A stretch of DNA of 64,000 nucleotides. Origin: Deinococcus sp. QL22 (GTDB lineage: Bacteria; Deinococcota; Deinococci; Deinococcales; Deinococcaceae). The stretch spans positions 124,001 to 188,000 of the forward strand of contig NZ_CP097150.1 of assembly GCF_023370075.1 (NCBI RefSeq), written 5' to 3'. Made by a program: the position numbers and the translations under genes. Below, one piece after another: positions 25,056 through 34,479 of this stretch; the stretch's first letter is position 1, and each line of letters starts with the position of its first letter. The notes beneath the pieces were generated by a model. It was given only the letters and a program-made list of their open reading frames with translations, made no database searches and had not been told where the DNA came from.

Positions 25056-27134
25056 ATGACTGACACCCGCACCGCTCTTCCCACTTCCCGCTGGAGCGCC
25101 GCCGCGCCCTCTTCTGACGGCCTCGCTGCGCTGACCTACCGCTCCAATCTGCTGGGCAGTGACCGCACCCTGGTCAACATCTACGGTGGCAATACCAGCA
25201 CCAAAAGCGTGGAACAAGACCACTTGGGCCGTGACGTGACGGTGCTGTGGGTCAAGGGCAGCGGCTCGGACATCGCCGGCATCACTGAAAAGGGCTTTGC
25301 AGGCCTGAAATTGGATGAAGTCCTGCCCCTGTTTAACCGTCCAGAAATGAGCGACGAACAAATGACGGCCTACCTCGACCGCACCGCCTTCGAGGTGGGT
25401 CGCCCGCGCCAGTCTATCGAAACGCTGCTGCACGCCTTCGTGCCTGCCAAGCACGTGGATCACACGCACCCCGATGCGATTATTGCCATCGCCTGCACCC
25501 CGAACGGCCCGGACATCATGCGCGAGATTTACGGCGAGCGGGCCGCGTGGGTGGACTACATCCGGCCCGGATTTACCCTGAGCCAGCAGATCGGCGCGGC
25601 AGTGCGCGACAATCCGGGGCTGGAAGCGGTGGTCATGGGCAAGCACGGCCTGGTCACGTGGGGCAACACCTCCAAAGAGAGTTACGAGACCACGCTGCGC
25701 ATCATCGGAGAAGCCCAGGCTTATCTGGATGCTCACAGGGAAGCCCAGCCGTTCGGCGGCGCGAAGGTACAGAGCCTGCCGAGCGAGGAGCGCGACGCCC
25801 TGCTGGTACGCGTGCTGCCGCTGCTCCGCGGCGCAATGAAAGGAGCGCGGCCCGTCATCCTCAACGTAGATACCAGTGCTGAGGCGATGGAATTCGTCAA
25901 CTCTCACGCCGCCGCCGAACTGTCGCAGGTGGGCGCGGCCTGCCCGGATCATCTGGTGCATACCAAGAGAGTGCCGCTGTATCTGGACTGGACGCCGGAA
26001 CAGGGTGCTGACGCGCTGCTTCAGGCCGCGAAGGACGGCGTGGCCCACTTCAAAGCCGAATACGCGGCCTACTTCGACGAGAACAAATCGGAGGGTGACG
26101 TGATGTTCGCGCCCAGCCCGCGCATCGTCCTGATTCCCGGCCTCGGCATGGTCACCAGCGGCCCCGACGCGCAGGGGGCCGACGTCTCGCGCCAGCTGTA
26201 TTTGCGGGCCATTCAGGTGATGAAGAGTGCCCGCAGTCTGGGGGGCTTCGTCTCCTTGAGTGCCGCCGAAAGTTACGCCATCGAATACTGGCCGCTGGAA
26301 CTGTACAAACTGAGCCTGAAGCCTGCCCCGAAGGCGCTGGAAGGGCACGTCGCGCTGGTCACGGGTGCGGCCAGCGGCATTGGCCGGGCCATTGCCAACC
26401 GCCTGGCCGCCGACGGTGCACACATCGTCATTGCTGACCTGAACGAAGGTGGTGGGCGCACTGTAGCCGAAGACCTGACCGGTCAGCGGGGCTACCGCCG
26501 GGCCACCAGCATCGGTATGAACGTGACCGAGGAACCCCAGGTGATCGGGGCCTACAGCCACGCAGTCTTGTCCTACGGCGGTGTGGATATGGCCGTCAAT
26601 AATGCGGGGATTGCTTCCAGCGCTCCGATTGAAGAAACCACGCTGGAGATGTGGAACCGCAATCAGAGCATCTTGTCCACCGGCTACTTTTTGGTGGCCC
26701 GTGAAGCATTCAAGCTGATGAAAGCGCAGGGCACGGGCGGAAATCTGGTGTTCATCGGCTCCAAGAACAGCGTGGCGGCAGGCAAGAATGCGGCGGCTTA
26801 CAGCACCGCAAAAGCAGCTGAACTGCACCTGGCACGCTGTCTGGCCGAAGAAGGCGGCGCGGCGGGCATCCGGGTCAACTCTGTTCTTCCCGACGGGATT
26901 CTGGCTGGAAGCAGCATCTGGGACGGCAAATGGCGGGCCGAGCGGGCGGCGACCTACGGCATCGAGCCGGACAAGCTCGAGGAGTTCTACCGCAACCGCA
27001 CCACCCTGAAAGTCAACGTGTTGCCCGAGGACATTGCCGAGGCGACGTATTGGCTGGCCTCTCCGGCGGCGGCCAAAACCACCGGCGGCGTGATTACCGT
27101 GGACGGCGGTGTGCCGATCGCCTATGTCCGCTGA
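25056..27134 (+). CDS. rhaD: Bifunctional rhamnulose-1-phosphate aldolase / L-lactaldehyde dehydrogenase
   Basis: 692 residues, a two-domain fusion (RhaE/RhaEW type). The N-terminal class II aldolase (about 20-410) has NIYGGNTSTKS and zinc ligands in HVDHTHPDA (H136, H138) and KHGLVTWGNT. The C-terminal short-chain dehydrogenase (about 428-692) has TGAASGIGRAIA, NNAGIASSAP and the catalytic YSTAK. The aldolase gives DHAP plus L-lactaldehyde, and the dehydrogenase oxidises the lactaldehyde to L-lactate. AAGGAG lies upstream of ATG. It overlaps rhaB by 11 bases. Confidence 0.93.
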   Translation: MTDTRTALPTSRWSAAAPSSDGLAALTYRSNLLGSDRTLVNIYGGNTSTKSVEQDHLGRDVTVLWVKGSGSDIAGITEKGFAGLKLDEVLPLFNRPEMSDEQMTAYLDRTAFEVGRPRQSIETLLHAFVPAKHVDHTHPDAIIAIACTPNGPDIMREIYGERAAWVDYIRPGFTLSQQIGAAVRDNPGLEAVVMGKHGLVTWGNTSKESYETTLRIIGEAQAYLDAHREAQPFGGAKVQSLPSEERDALLVRVLPLLRGAMKGARPVILNVDTSAEAMEFVNSHAAAELSQVGAACPDHLVHTKRVPLYLDWTPEQGADALLQAAKDGVAHFKAEYAAYFDENKSEGDVMFAPSPRIVLIPGLGMVTSGPDAQGADVSRQLYLRAIQVMKSARSLGGFVSLSAAESYAIEYWPLELYKLSLKPAPKALEGHVALVTGAASGIGRAIANRLAADGAHIVIADLNEGGGRTVAEDLTGQRGYRRATSIGMNVTEEPQVIGAYSHAVLSYGGVDMAVNNAGIASSAPIEETTLEMWNRNQSILSTGYFLVAREAFKLMKAQGTGGNLVFIGSKNSVAAGKNAAAYSTAKAAELHLARCLAEEGGAAGIRVNSVLPDGILAGSSIWDGKWRAERAATYGIEPDKLEEFYRNRTTLKVNVLPEDIAEATYWLASPAAAKTTGGVITVDGGVPIAYVR

Positions 27135-28629
27135 GCGTGTCTGGCATGCAGCGGTGGATCTCGGCGCGTCGGGGGGCCGGGTGGCCATTGGGGGCATCCA
27201 CGAGGGACGGCTGGAGATCGAGGTGCTGCACCGATTCTCTAATAATCCGGTGATGGTGCCGTTTGGGACGCAGCCCCGGCTCTACTGGGACGTGCTGGGG
27301 CTGTGGGCGGAAATCCTGAAAGGTCTGAAGCGGGCTGGAGAGCGGGCGGGCGAACTGGGCGGACGGGTCGCCAGTGTGGGCGTGGACTCCTGGGCCGTGG
27401 ATTACGCCCTGCTGGACAGCAACGGTCTTTTGCTGGACGGGGTGCACCATTACCGCAGTGCCCGTACTGATGGGGTCATGGCCGAGGTGCTGCAGGAGCA
27501 TTCCCGGGACGAGCTGTTCGCCCTGACCGGACTGCAGTTCCTGCCGTTCAATACCCTGTACCAGTGGTTGGCCCTGCGCCGCGACACGCCGGGCGTCCTT
27601 GATCAGGCCCACACCTTCTTGATGGTGCCGGACTTGATGAACTTCTGGCTCTCGGGCCGGATGGTGTGTGAGCGCAGCAATGCCAGTACGACGCAGTTCT
27701 ATCACCCGGCCCTGCGAACCTGGTCTTATCCCTTGCTGGAGCGCCTTGGGCTGCCAGTTGCCTTGTTGCCCGGCATCGTGGAGGCTGGATCAGATCTGGG
27801 GCCGCTGCTGCCTCCTGTGGCGGAGGCGACTGGCCTCTCGGGCGTCCGGGTCATTGTTCCGGCCACCCACGACACCGCGTCTGCCGTCGTCGCCACACCC
27901 CTGTCCGGCCCAGAGGCGGCGTTCCTCAGCAGCGGCACCTGGAGTCTGTTGGGTGTGGAAACGGATGCTCCGATCCTCAGCCCCGCCGCCTTGCAGGCCA
28001 ACTTTACCAATGAGGCAGGGATAGACGGCACCACACGCCTCCTGAAAAACGTGATGGGGCTGTGGATTATGCAGCAGTGCCGCCTGGCCTGGCCCAACGC
28101 CAGTTTCGCCGACCTGAATGTGGCCGCTGAAGCCGCGCCGCCCTTTCTGGCGCTCATTGACGTGGATGACCCGCGTTTCCTGCTGCCTGGGGACGACATG
28201 CCAGAGCGCATTCAGCAGGTGTGCCGGGAGACCGGCCAGGGGGTGCCCGGCACACGCGGAGAGATTGCGCGGGTGGTCTTTGAGAGTTTGGCATTGAAAT
28301 ACGCCCGGGTGCTGGCCGAACTGGAAGAGGTGGCCGGACGCGCTCTCGAGGTGATTCATATCGTGGGCGGCGGCTCGTTGGCCGGGCCACTGTGTCAGTG
28401 GACGGCGGACGCCACTGGGCGGCAAGTGCAGGCTGGCCCCGTGGACGCCACGTTGATCGGCAACTTGCTGGTGCAGGCGCAGGCGTGTGGCGTCCTTCCT
28501 CAGGGTGAGCGCCGCGCCGTGGTGGCCCGCACCTTTGCCTTTCACACCTTCCTGCCGCAGCACCCGGAGGCTTGGCAAGACGCCCAGAGCAGATTTGCCG
28601 CTCTCTACGGCGCTGGGATGCTCGCATGA
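27124..28629 (+). CDS. rhaB: L-rhamnulokinase
   Basis: 501 residues from ATG 27124. FGGY/RhaB kinase: VDLGASGGRVAIGG at the N terminus, VGVDSWAVDYALLD, ATHDTASAVVATPL with the catalytic aspartate, LSSGTWSLLGVE and HIVGGGSLAGPLCQWTADAT. It phosphorylates L-rhamnulose at C1, the step between isomerase and aldolase. The start overlaps the rhaD stop by 11 bases. An upstream in-frame GTG at 27109 is possible but gives no family extension. Confidence 0.92.
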   Translation: MSAERVWHAAVDLGASGGRVAIGGIHEGRLEIEVLHRFSNNPVMVPFGTQPRLYWDVLGLWAEILKGLKRAGERAGELGGRVASVGVDSWAVDYALLDSNGLLLDGVHHYRSARTDGVMAEVLQEHSRDELFALTGLQFLPFNTLYQWLALRRDTPGVLDQAHTFLMVPDLMNFWLSGRMVCERSNASTTQFYHPALRTWSYPLLERLGLPVALLPGIVEAGSDLGPLLPPVAEATGLSGVRVIVPATHDTASAVVATPLSGPEAAFLSSGTWSLLGVETDAPILSPAALQANFTNEAGIDGTTRLLKNVMGLWIMQQCRLAWPNASFADLNVAAEAAPPFLALIDVDDPRFLLPGDDMPERIQQVCRETGQGVPGTRGEIARVVFESLALKYARVLAELEEVAGRALEVIHIVGGGSLAGPLCQWTADATGRQVQAGPVDATLIGNLLVQAQACGVLPQGERRAVVARTFAFHTFLPQHPEAWQDAQSRFAALYGAGMLA

Positions 28630-28675
28630 ACGGTTTCCAGGTGACCCCTGTGAAGGACTTGATGCGGGAGGGCCC

Positions 28676-29458
28676 ATGAAGATCGACCTGTTTATTACTT
28701 GCCTGAACGACGCCCTATTTCCGCAGACCGGGCTGGCCATGGCCCGTCTCCTGCGGCGACTGGGCCACACCGTTCGTTTTAATGAGGCGCAAACTTGTTG
28801 TGGCCAAATGCACTTCAACACCGGGTATCAGGCCGAAGCCTTGCCGCTGATTCGCAAATTTGTGCAGGATTTTCAAGATGCTGAGGTGATCGTAGCCCCC
28901 AGCGGTTCCTGCGTGGCTTTCGTGCGCGACCTGTACCCGAAGGCCGCCGAGTGGGCCGGAGATGAGGCGCTGTTGGCCCAAGTCCGGGAGCTGGGAAAAC
29001 GCACTTTTGAGCTGTCCGAATTCTTGGTGAACGTGCTGGGCATCGAGGACGTTGGCGCGTCCTATCCCCACCGGGTCACGTATCACCCGACCTGCCACGC
29101 GGCGCGGCTGTTGCGGGTGGGCGACGCGCCGCTCCGACTGCTGCGCAACGTGCGTGGCCTGAGTCTGGTCGAATTGCCCGCCAGTGACCAGTGTTGCGGC
29201 TTTGGAGGCACCTTCAGTGTCAAGAACCCCGAAACCAGCACGGCGATGCTGGCCGACAAGGTACAGAACGTGATGGGCACGCGGGCCGAGGTCTGCACGG
29301 CGGGTGACAACTCCTGCCTGATGCACATCGGCGGTGGGCTGAGTCGCCTGCAAAGTGGCACAGGCGTGGTGCATCTGGCCGAAATCTTGGCGAGTGTAGA
29401 GTCAGGAAACACCGATGTGCTGGACACCGCTCGCGTGAGTGCAGAGGGTCTCGTATGA
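28676..29458 (+). CDS. lutA: L-lactate utilisation protein LutA (Fe-S oxidoreductase)
   Basis: 260 residues from ATG 28676. Two CCG domains bind an Fe-S or related cluster: EAQTCCGQMHFNTGY and ASDQCCGFGGTFSVKNPE, with YHPTCHAARLL between them and SCLMHIGGGL near the end. LutA works with LutB and LutC to oxidise L-lactate to pyruvate. It sits 46 bp after rhaB and overlaps lutB by ATGA. Placement in the rhamnose operon makes sense because the aldolase/dehydrogenase produces L-lactate. Confidence 0.9.
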   Translation: MKIDLFITCLNDALFPQTGLAMARLLRRLGHTVRFNEAQTCCGQMHFNTGYQAEALPLIRKFVQDFQDAEVIVAPSGSCVAFVRDLYPKAAEWAGDEALLAQVRELGKRTFELSEFLVNVLGIEDVGASYPHRVTYHPTCHAARLLRVGDAPLRLLRNVRGLSLVELPASDQCCGFGGTFSVKNPETSTAMLADKVQNVMGTRAEVCTAGDNSCLMHIGGGLSRLQSGTGVVHLAEILASVESGNTDVLDTARVSAEGLV

Positions 29459-30879
29459 GTGCGGGCGGCATTCGGCCCTCTCAGCCCTTCCCCGACGCAG
29501 CCCGTGAGACGCTGCAAGACGCCCAGATGCGGCGCAATCTGCGGCACGCCACCACGACCATCCGCGAAAAACGCCTGCAGGCAGTCGCCGAATTGCCCTA
29601 CTGGGAAGATCTCCGGACGCAAGGCGCGGCCATCAAGGACGTCGTGTTGGATAACCTCGCCGAACACCTCTTAACCCTCGAAGCCTCAGTGAAACGCTTG
29701 GGCGGCCACGTCCACTGGGCACAGAATGCAGAAGAAGCCCAGCGCCTTGTCGCCGATCTGGTGGCTGCACACGGCGTGTCCGAGGTTATCAAGGTCAAGA
29801 GCATCAGTACCGACGAAATAGAGTTGAATGCGGCGCTCGAAGCACGTGGAATTCACGCCACTGAAACTGATCTGGCCGAACTGATCGTGCAACTGGCCGA
29901 AGACCGCCCCAGTCATATTCTGGTGCCCGCCATTCATAAGAACCGCGCCGAAATCCGCGAGCTGTTCCGGCGCAAACTGGGCGCGCAGCTGCTCACCGAC
30001 GACCCGAAGGTGTTGGCTGAGGCGGCCCGCGTGTATCTGCGCGAAAAGTTTTTAGCCACCAAAGTAGCGATCAGCGGCGCGAATTTTGCCATTGCCGACA
30101 CGGGCACCGTCTGCATCGTGGAATCGGAAGGCAACGGGCGGATGTGCCTGACGCTGCCTGAGGTGCTGATCTCGGTCATGGGTATTGAGAAGGTGCTGCC
30201 GACTTGGCCCGACATCGCGCCTTTTATGCAACTGTTGCCGCGCAGTTCCACCGCTGAGCGCATGAACCCGTATACCAGTTTTTGGAGCGGCGTGACGCCG
30301 GGCGACGGCCCGCAGGAATTTCACCTGATCTTGCTCGACAACGGCAGGACTGACGTGCTGGCCGATGCAGTGGGGCGCGAAACCTTGCGCTGCATCCGCT
30401 GTAGTGCGTGCTTGAACGTCTGCCCGGTTTACGAGCGCACAGGCGGCCATGCCTACGGCAGCGTGTATCCCGGCCCAATCGGGGCAATTCTGACGCCGCA
30501 ACTGCTGCAACTTGACGATGCCAATGCCAACTCGCTGCCGTGGGCCAGCAGCCTGTGTGGGGCGTGCTATGACGCCTGCCCGGTCAAGATCAATATCCCC
30601 GAGATTCTGATCTATTTGCGGGGCCAGATTACGCCCCACAAAACACCGAACGTGGAAAGCATCGCCATGAAAACCGCAGCATGGATTTTCAACGAATCCT
30701 ACCGCTTCGAAGGCGCGATCAAACTCGCCCGCACGGGGCAGGGGCCACTGGTGCAACACGGCGCGGTTCGTGCACTGCCAGGGATGCTGGGCGGCTGGAC
30801 GAGTTCGCGCAATCTGCCGCCATTTCCCCCGCAGTCGTTCCGGGAACTGTGGCGCAAGGAGGAGCAACGTGAGCAGTGA
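29455..30879 (+). CDS. lutB: L-lactate utilisation iron-sulfur protein LutB
   Basis: 474 residues. The N-terminal LUD domain includes VIKVKSISTDEIELNAALE, ITGTVCIVESEGN-type sequence (IADTGTVCIVESEGNGRM) and SVMGIEKVLPT. The C-terminal ferredoxin-like domain has two 4Fe-4S motifs, CIRCSACLNVCPVY and CGACYDACPVKINIPE. It is the electron-transfer subunit of the L-lactate oxidising complex. It overlaps both lutA (ATGA) and lutC (11 bases), so the three are coupled. Confidence 0.93.
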   Translation: MSAGGIRPSQPFPDAARETLQDAQMRRNLRHATTTIREKRLQAVAELPYWEDLRTQGAAIKDVVLDNLAEHLLTLEASVKRLGGHVHWAQNAEEAQRLVADLVAAHGVSEVIKVKSISTDEIELNAALEARGIHATETDLAELIVQLAEDRPSHILVPAIHKNRAEIRELFRRKLGAQLLTDDPKVLAEAARVYLREKFLATKVAISGANFAIADTGTVCIVESEGNGRMCLTLPEVLISVMGIEKVLPTWPDIAPFMQLLPRSSTAERMNPYTSFWSGVTPGDGPQEFHLILLDNGRTDVLADAVGRETLRCIRCSACLNVCPVYERTGGHAYGSVYPGPIGAILTPQLLQLDDANANSLPWASSLCGACYDACPVKINIPEILIYLRGQITPHKTPNVESIAMKTAAWIFNESYRFEGAIKLARTGQGPLVQHGAVRALPGMLGGWTSSRNLPPFPPQSFRELWRKEEQREQ

Positions 30880-31492
30880 AGCGCGGCTGGAGATCCTAAC
30901 CCGTATTAACCGGGCGACATCGGGCCACCCACCCGCGCTGGAACGCCCCCCCATTCCAACGTCAACCCGGCCCAGTGCCGAAATTCTCGCACAATTTGCC
31001 GAGTACGCGGCTGAATACCGGGCGCACGTGCAGCAGATGGCACAAGCGGATATCCCTGAGGCACTGGCAAAACTCCTTGCTGGGAAACGGGTTTTGGTTC
31101 CCGAGGGGTTGCCTGCGGCGTGGAGAGCTGCGCTGGACAGTACGCCTGACAACGGCCAGTCTCACGCGGAGCTGACCCATTTTCAAGCCGTGCTGACGAC
31201 CTGCGCGGTGGCCATAGCCGAGACTGGAACAGTGGTGCTGGATCACGGTTCCGGTCAGGGACGGCGGACATTGACGCTGATTCCCGATCAGCATGTGTGT
31301 GTGGTGTTTTGGCATCAGATTGTGGAGAGCGTGCCGGAAGGGGTGGCGACCTTGCAGGAGGCCGTCACGGCGGGCCGTCCCCTCACCTGGATCAGCGGGC
31401 CAAGTGCCACCAGCGACATCGAACTCAGCCGGGTTGAGGGCGTACATGGACCAAGAAGCCTGAACCTATTCATCATCACCCCAGGTGATTGA
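30869..31492 (+). CDS. lutC: L-lactate utilisation protein LutC
   Basis: 207 residues from GTG 30869, preceded by AAGGAGGAG. LUD-domain protein with VLTTCAVAIAETGTVVLDHG, LTLIPDQHVCVVF, VWHQIV-like WHQIVESVPEG and the C-terminal SATSDIELSRVEGVHGPRSL. It completes LutABC. The stop is only two bases before the TA target of IS5-like copy B, so the operon's native 3' end and any terminator have been displaced. Confidence 0.9.
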   Translation: MSSEARLEILTRINRATSGHPPALERPPIPTSTRPSAEILAQFAEYAAEYRAHVQQMAQADIPEALAKLLAGKRVLVPEGLPAAWRAALDSTPDNGQSHAELTHFQAVLTTCAVAIAETGTVVLDHGSGQGRRTLTLIPDQHVCVVFWHQIVESVPEGVATLQEAVTAGRPLTWISGPSATSDIELSRVEGVHGPRSLNLFIITPGD

Positions 31493-31495
31493 ATA

Positions 31496-32292
31496 GACCT
31501 CTTGCGAACGTCATGACGGGCAAGTCCGGGTCAGATTGCAGAGCGCCGCGATGAGTTGAACCCGGAGGGCGAACCGCCGCCGCCGATAGACACCCTTGAG
31601 CACACGAAAAACCTTCATCAGGCGGATGACGTGTTCTCCGCCTGATGCGTGGTGATGGCGTGCCCGGGGGTACCCCACAGGCCCTGAGCCCCCGCGTCCC
31701 CGATCAGGGCCGTGTCGTGGGGCAACCGCACGCCAGATGGACAACGCTTGGGATCATGAACCGCCCCAGCACCCGTGGCCGTGCCCAGGATGCGCTGCGT
31801 CACCGTGCAGATCAGCAGCTGGAACTTCAAGGTGTGCCGCTTTTTCTTGCCGCTGTCCCCGCGGCGCTGTTTTTCCGGCGCGTTCGCACGGTACTTCAGA
31901 AGCAGCGACGCGGGCGATGCTGTAGACGAGTGGCGCTTTCTGAAACACGCGTTTTCTGGGCATCTGGAACTGCGCCCGAGTGATCAAGGCCGCTTCCACG
32001 CGTTGCACGCCAGGCTCATGGCCGCCTCAGTCGTCACCCAGGTGTGCAACGGTTCGGGACTCGCGCCAGAATTTCAGGGTCATCAGGAGTTGTTCAGCCG
32101 CGCTGAGCGTGGCTGGGTGGCCAGATGTCTTTTTCCGTCCTTCGCGGAGGGTCAGCACGGCTTCCATCTCGGCGAACGTTTCCGGGTAGACCCCGGTGCG
32201 TCGATGGAATTGCTTGCGGTTCATCTTCAGCGTGCGTGTCAGGCGGTCTCGCTCCACCCTGTGAGCTTAGCCCACGACTTTCGCAAGAGGTC
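31496..32292 (-). mobile_element. IS5-like element, copy B (defective)
   Basis: 797 bp with the same inverted ends as copy A (13795-14588), flanked by TA at 31494-31495 and 32293-32294 counting the shared base. It has one extra 3-bp unit (GCCGCCGCC against GCCGCC) and about 17 substitutions relative to copy A. The two copies bracket the whole rhamnose locus in the same orientation, 17.7 kb apart, so recombination between them could delete or circularise it. Confidence 0.8.
31511..32257 (-). pseudogene. Frameshifted IS5/IS427-type transposase (copy B)
   Basis: The same fragments as in copy A, in the same set of frames: MERDRLTRTLKMNRKQFH, GKKKRHTLK-type sequence and GEHVIRLMKVFRVLKGVYRR. In addition, a TGA after RTVAHLGDD cuts the first fragment at 76 residues, where copy A reads through. 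It cannot make a working transposase. Confidence 0.75.
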
Positions 32293-32415
32293 TAGTCTAT
32301 ATGTACTTGCAATTAGCTTAGAAAAATAACATGAGTCATTAAGTACTTAACTTGACAGAACCTGCCAAGGACCAGGTGAAGGCAGCACAACCCTTCCTCC
32401 TTTGACGCTGGGGCG

Positions 32416-33225
32416 TCAGCGCCAGCCTTCACAGCTCACGTCCTGAGCAAAGTACTTCTTGCTCAGCTTGGCGTAGGTGCCGTTGGCCCTCAATTTCGTA
32501 AACGCCACGCTCAGAGCCGCCTCCAGGTCGCTGTCGCGGCGGGCCGTCCCAGGTGTGAGGAGTTGGAGGTTCTGATTCCATAGCGGCGGACTGATCTGGA
32601 GCTTGCCCGCGCCCGCCCGGTTGTACATCTTGACGGCATCAAAGCGGTCGAGCACCAGCGCATCAACAGACCCTGACACGAAAGCCAGCAATGCCTGGTC
32701 CGCGTTGGCAAACACGTTGACCTTCTTCTGAAAGGGAAGGTTGCGCACGAAATAGAAGTAGGGGCTATTGGTTGCCACAGCGACGCTCTTCCCTTCGATG
32801 TCTTCTTCGAATTCCGGACCACCGGGGCGGCTCAGGAGGACACCACCTGTGCAGGTAAACGGCGGACTGCGGCCCACATCGTTCAGTTGCGGAGGCAGCT
32901 GAACGTCGAAAATGGCATCGAGACTTCCAGCGCGCATGTTCTTCACCAGCTGGTCAGGCGAGTTGACCTTGATCCAGGTCACGCCTTTCACCTTGATCTC
33001 TTGGGCCAGCAAACTCACCAACTCCACCGCGAAGCCCGTGACTTTGCTATTTCGTTGTTCCACCAAACCCGGGGTGTTGGTGGAGAAGCCGATTCTGAAC
33101 TTACCGTTGCTTTGAATTTTTTGAAGTTCTCCCACGGCACTCGCCTGCGTGGCGAACAGCACCGACGTGCACATCAGGAGGGTAGAGAGAACGGAACGAG
33201 CACAAGATGATGGAAAAGAATCCAC
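32416..33225 (-). CDS. Amino-acid-type ABC solute-binding protein (orphan)
   Basis: 269 residues from GTG 33225, with AGGAG seven bases upstream. A signal peptide ends in VLFATQASA. The mature part is an SBP_bac_3 (family 3) protein: GKFRIGFSTNTPGLVEQ, GFAVELVSLLAQE, VNSPDQLVKNMRAGSLDAIF, VAVATNSPYFYFVR and a C-terminal LRANGTYAKLSKKYF. A CTG at the ligand site and the late SCEGWR tail are unusual. No permease or ATPase is adjacent, so it is an orphan receptor or a remnant of a transporter. Ligand unknown. Confidence 0.8.
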   Translation of the reverse strand: MDSFPSSCARSVLSTLLMCTSVLFATQASAVGELQKIQSNGKFRIGFSTNTPGLVEQRNSKVTGFAVELVSLLAQEIKVKGVTWIKVNSPDQLVKNMRAGSLDAIFDVQLPPQLNDVGRSPPFTCTGGVLLSRPGGPEFEEDIEGKSVAVATNSPYFYFVRNLPFQKKVNVFANADQALLAFVSGSVDALVLDRFDAVKMYNRAGAGKLQISPPLWNQNLQLLTPGTARRDSDLEAALSVAFTKLRANGTYAKLSKKYFAQDVSCEGWR

Positions 33226-33455
33226 AATTAATCTCCTGAGAGAATGAGAAATGACCCAGAACGGCTGTACTAGGCAAGCAAAGATTGTCTGCCACTCCGA
33301 AAAGGCAGGCAGAACGCAGATAGAAATTGTTTCTAATGTCATGTTAGGCAGTGCCCCTGTCTGGTTTATGACAGGATATTTAGAAGGAGAGCACTAAATT
33401 CCTGGGGCAGTTGTCTTTTGGGGTCATGGTGGGCCGCCGACAGTTTCAGTATCAG

Positions 33456-33628
33456 ACCCCGTTTAGGGCTTGTTTTTCTCGTACTGACCGTAGAATCTCT
33501 GGAGTTCGTTTCAAACGTCATTTTTCTGCCGCTCAACCTGCGTTGCCCATGAACTCTGCCCAGCTTGGTCAAAAACCTCATTCAGCGCTAACACCGATGA
33601 GGACGGAGCTTCAAGCCCTAAACGGGGT
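33456..33628. mobile_element. 173-bp MITE with 17-bp inverted ends and ATCAG duplication
   Basis: ACCCCGTTTAGGGCTTG at 33456-33472 is exactly the complement of CAAGCCCTAAACGGGGT at 33612-33628. The element is flanked by the 5-bp direct repeat ATCAG at 33451-33455 and 33629-33633. The 139-bp interior encodes nothing recognisable. Short length, perfect terminal repeats, target duplication and no transposase make it a miniature inverted-repeat transposable element. No element in this window has matching ends. The remaining bases between 33226 and 33773 show no gene I can support. Confidence 0.75.
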
Positions 33629-33773
33629 ATCAGGTTTCCAGCATCGAAACCAAGAGCTGATCATTCGGGCAAATTGAAATTGACAAACAAAATCAGGTCC
33701 GAACGGAGTTAGGGACGGCTTGAAGCCGAGGCGCTCCCTTTCACGGTGCGTGGCCCGCCCTTCCTCCTTCTGT

Positions 33774-34268
33774 TCACAACCCCGCAGTTCGCCCGACTGA
33801 GCGCTGTTCCTCCTGAGCCAGGTGTTCCGCCATGACCGCCGTACCCACTCCCCAGATCAGGTGCGCGACCACCATCAGTGCGTTGCGCCGCGCCGGGTGA
33901 TGCACAGCGTTGCTGAGCACCCCGGTGACCGGCAGCAAGCCCAGATAATTGGCGGCCCAAACCCCCAAGCCTAGGGCTGAGCCCTTCACCACCACTGCGC
34001 CCGGCGCTCGGCGCAGCGGCGCATACAACGTGCCGGCGGCGGCGCCATAAGCGAAATGGTTGATGAGCGTCAGAGTGCGGCGAGCCACCGGCTGATCTGC
34101 GACGCTGCGAATTCCGGCGGCCCGCGCTATATGGTCGGTGATCTGCTCAGGAGGCAGAGCGAAGCGCTCACGGGAAGGCAGCAGGAAGCGCTGGGCACCC
34201 AGCATCCAAACCGTCATAGGCAGGGTCGCCAACAAACCGGACACAGCGGCACTGGTCATAGGTTTCAT
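33774..34268 (-). CDS. Hypothetical small membrane protein
   Basis: 164 residues (MKPMTSAAVSGLLATLPMTV). Three to four hydrophobic stretches are seen at about 8-28, 75-110 and 130-150, with polar loops such as LPPEQITDHIARAAGI. The pattern resembles small inner-membrane proteins of the YagU/DUF1440 kind, but I cannot assign a family. The start overlaps the tail of the broken IS110 copy. Confidence 0.55.
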   Translation of the reverse strand: MKPMTSAAVSGLLATLPMTVWMLGAQRFLLPSRERFALPPEQITDHIARAAGIRSVADQPVARRTLTLINHFAYGAAAGTLYAPLRRAPGAVVVKGSALGLGVWAANYLGLLPVTGVLSNAVHHPARRNALMVVAHLIWGVGTAVMAEHLAQEEQRSVGRTAGL

Positions 34269-34479
34269 GGTTCTAAAGTGCAGGGATTGAGGGTGAGGAT
34301 CACGCGACCAGCGTCCCCTAGCATTCTACGAACATTTATTTCTGCAGCAATACCCGGCACGGCTTGTGGCAAGTTTATATGTTGAGCTGAGTCTGGAACC
34401 TCAGTACCCAAACCTGGGATGTCAAGTTGGCGGGGAGAGAGATCCTCAGAGGGGGCTGGCGTGCGGCCGCCAGCGTGAC

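Noticed and set aside
25041..27197. 718-residue minus-strand frame opposite rhaD
   Set aside because: It mirrors the aldolase/dehydrogenase gene exactly, is histidine- and glutamine-rich as expected of an antisense frame, and shows no domain.
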